A DNA stretch of 6,794 nt, taken from positions 1-6,794 of the forward strand of contig JAAZBR010000331.1 in NCBI GenBank assembly GCA_012513735.1. Direction: 5' to 3'. The DNA comes from Clostridiales bacterium (GTDB lineage: Bacteria; Bacillota; Clostridia; Christensenellales; Aristaeellaceae). Under the pieces are notes generated by a model, which was not told the origin of the DNA, made no database searches, and saw only the letters and a program-made list of their open reading frames with translations. A program made the position numbers and the translations under genes. Below are positions 6,592-6,794 of the stretch, in pieces (within the stretch, counting starts at the first letter, position 1; the number at the start of each line of letters is the position of its first letter).

Positions 6592-6794
6592 ATGCTTGCT
6601 GTAGTGTACCTGATGGTCTATCTGCTTTGCGGTGTGCTGTGTCTTCAATGGTTGCTGCCAGGCCAACGGCCGCTGTACCGCCTCTGGCTGGGCCTCGTAT
6701 TTGGTTTGTTGCTGATGATGTGGCTGCCTGCTTTGGTTGCCTTCCTGCTCAGCTTCTCGGTCATCGGCCACCTGGTCGCCCTGGCGCCCCTTGC
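6592..6794 (+). CDS. Membrane protein of unknown function, 3'-truncated
   Basis: Open reading frame of 67 full codons running off the window end. It starts one base after the stop of the acyltransferase fusion gene and has its own good ribosome site. The peptide is almost entirely hydrophobic: a first membrane segment at about residues 2-22, a short basic loop with LLPGQRPLYRLW (21-32), and a second long hydrophobic stretch at about 33-66. There is no cleavable signal-peptide pattern, which suggests a polytopic inner-membrane protein. I do not recognise the family. A membrane glycosyltransferase of the GT39/ArnT kind is a loose possibility based only on the N-terminal style. Tight spacing suggests a shared envelope or lipid-related role with the upstream gene. 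Confidence 0.8.
   Translation, partial: MLAVVYLMVYLLCGVLCLQWLLPGQRPLYRLWLGLVFGLLLMMWLPALVAFLLSFSVIGHLVALAPL

Overview
The window suggests a Gram-positive Clostridia-type Firmicute, possibly of the Oscillospiraceae/Ruminococcaceae kind. The reasons are strong Shine-Dalgarno sites (an AGGAGGTG in front of a GTG start), moderately high GC, a short phosphorylase of the Firmicute pattern, and a malQ-glgP pair next to a LacI-type regulator. This placement is an inference from gene style and was not checked by a database search.

Left part (1-3291, + strand): the 3' end of malQ (4-alpha-glucanotransferase) overlaps the start of a complete glgP (alpha-glucan phosphorylase) by 4 bases. Together they form a cytoplasmic alpha-glucan breakdown pair. 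MalQ rearranges short maltodextrins into longer chains, and GlgP phosphorolyses these to glucose-1-phosphate. A GC-rich hairpin at 3310-3335 ends this unit.

Middle (3363-4373, - strand): a complete LacI/GalR-family repressor gene converges on glgP. Its position suggests that it controls the glucan genes, but no sugar ligand can be read from the sequence. It has a near-consensus promoter (TTGACA, 18 bases, TATACT), with a cre-like or LacI-type operator candidate just downstream of the predicted transcription start.

Right part (4469-6794, + strand): a divergent promoter whose -35 box lies only 3 bp from the repressor's -35 box drives a 688-residue fusion protein. The fusion has about 12 membrane segments in a 6+6 layout (MFS-like in topology only) followed by a cytoplasmic PlsC-like lysophospholipid acyltransferase domain with altered catalytic motifs. 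One base after its stop begins a second membrane protein, cut by the window end. This looks like an envelope or lipid operon that is functionally separate from glucan metabolism but shares its control region with the repressor.

There are no RNA genes, insertion sequences, CRISPR arrays or attachment sites that I can support. The only gene-free stretches are 3292-3362 and 4374-4523, and both are described below. The most interesting items are the transporter-like/acyltransferase fusion with its non-canonical active site, and the tightly packed divergent control region.
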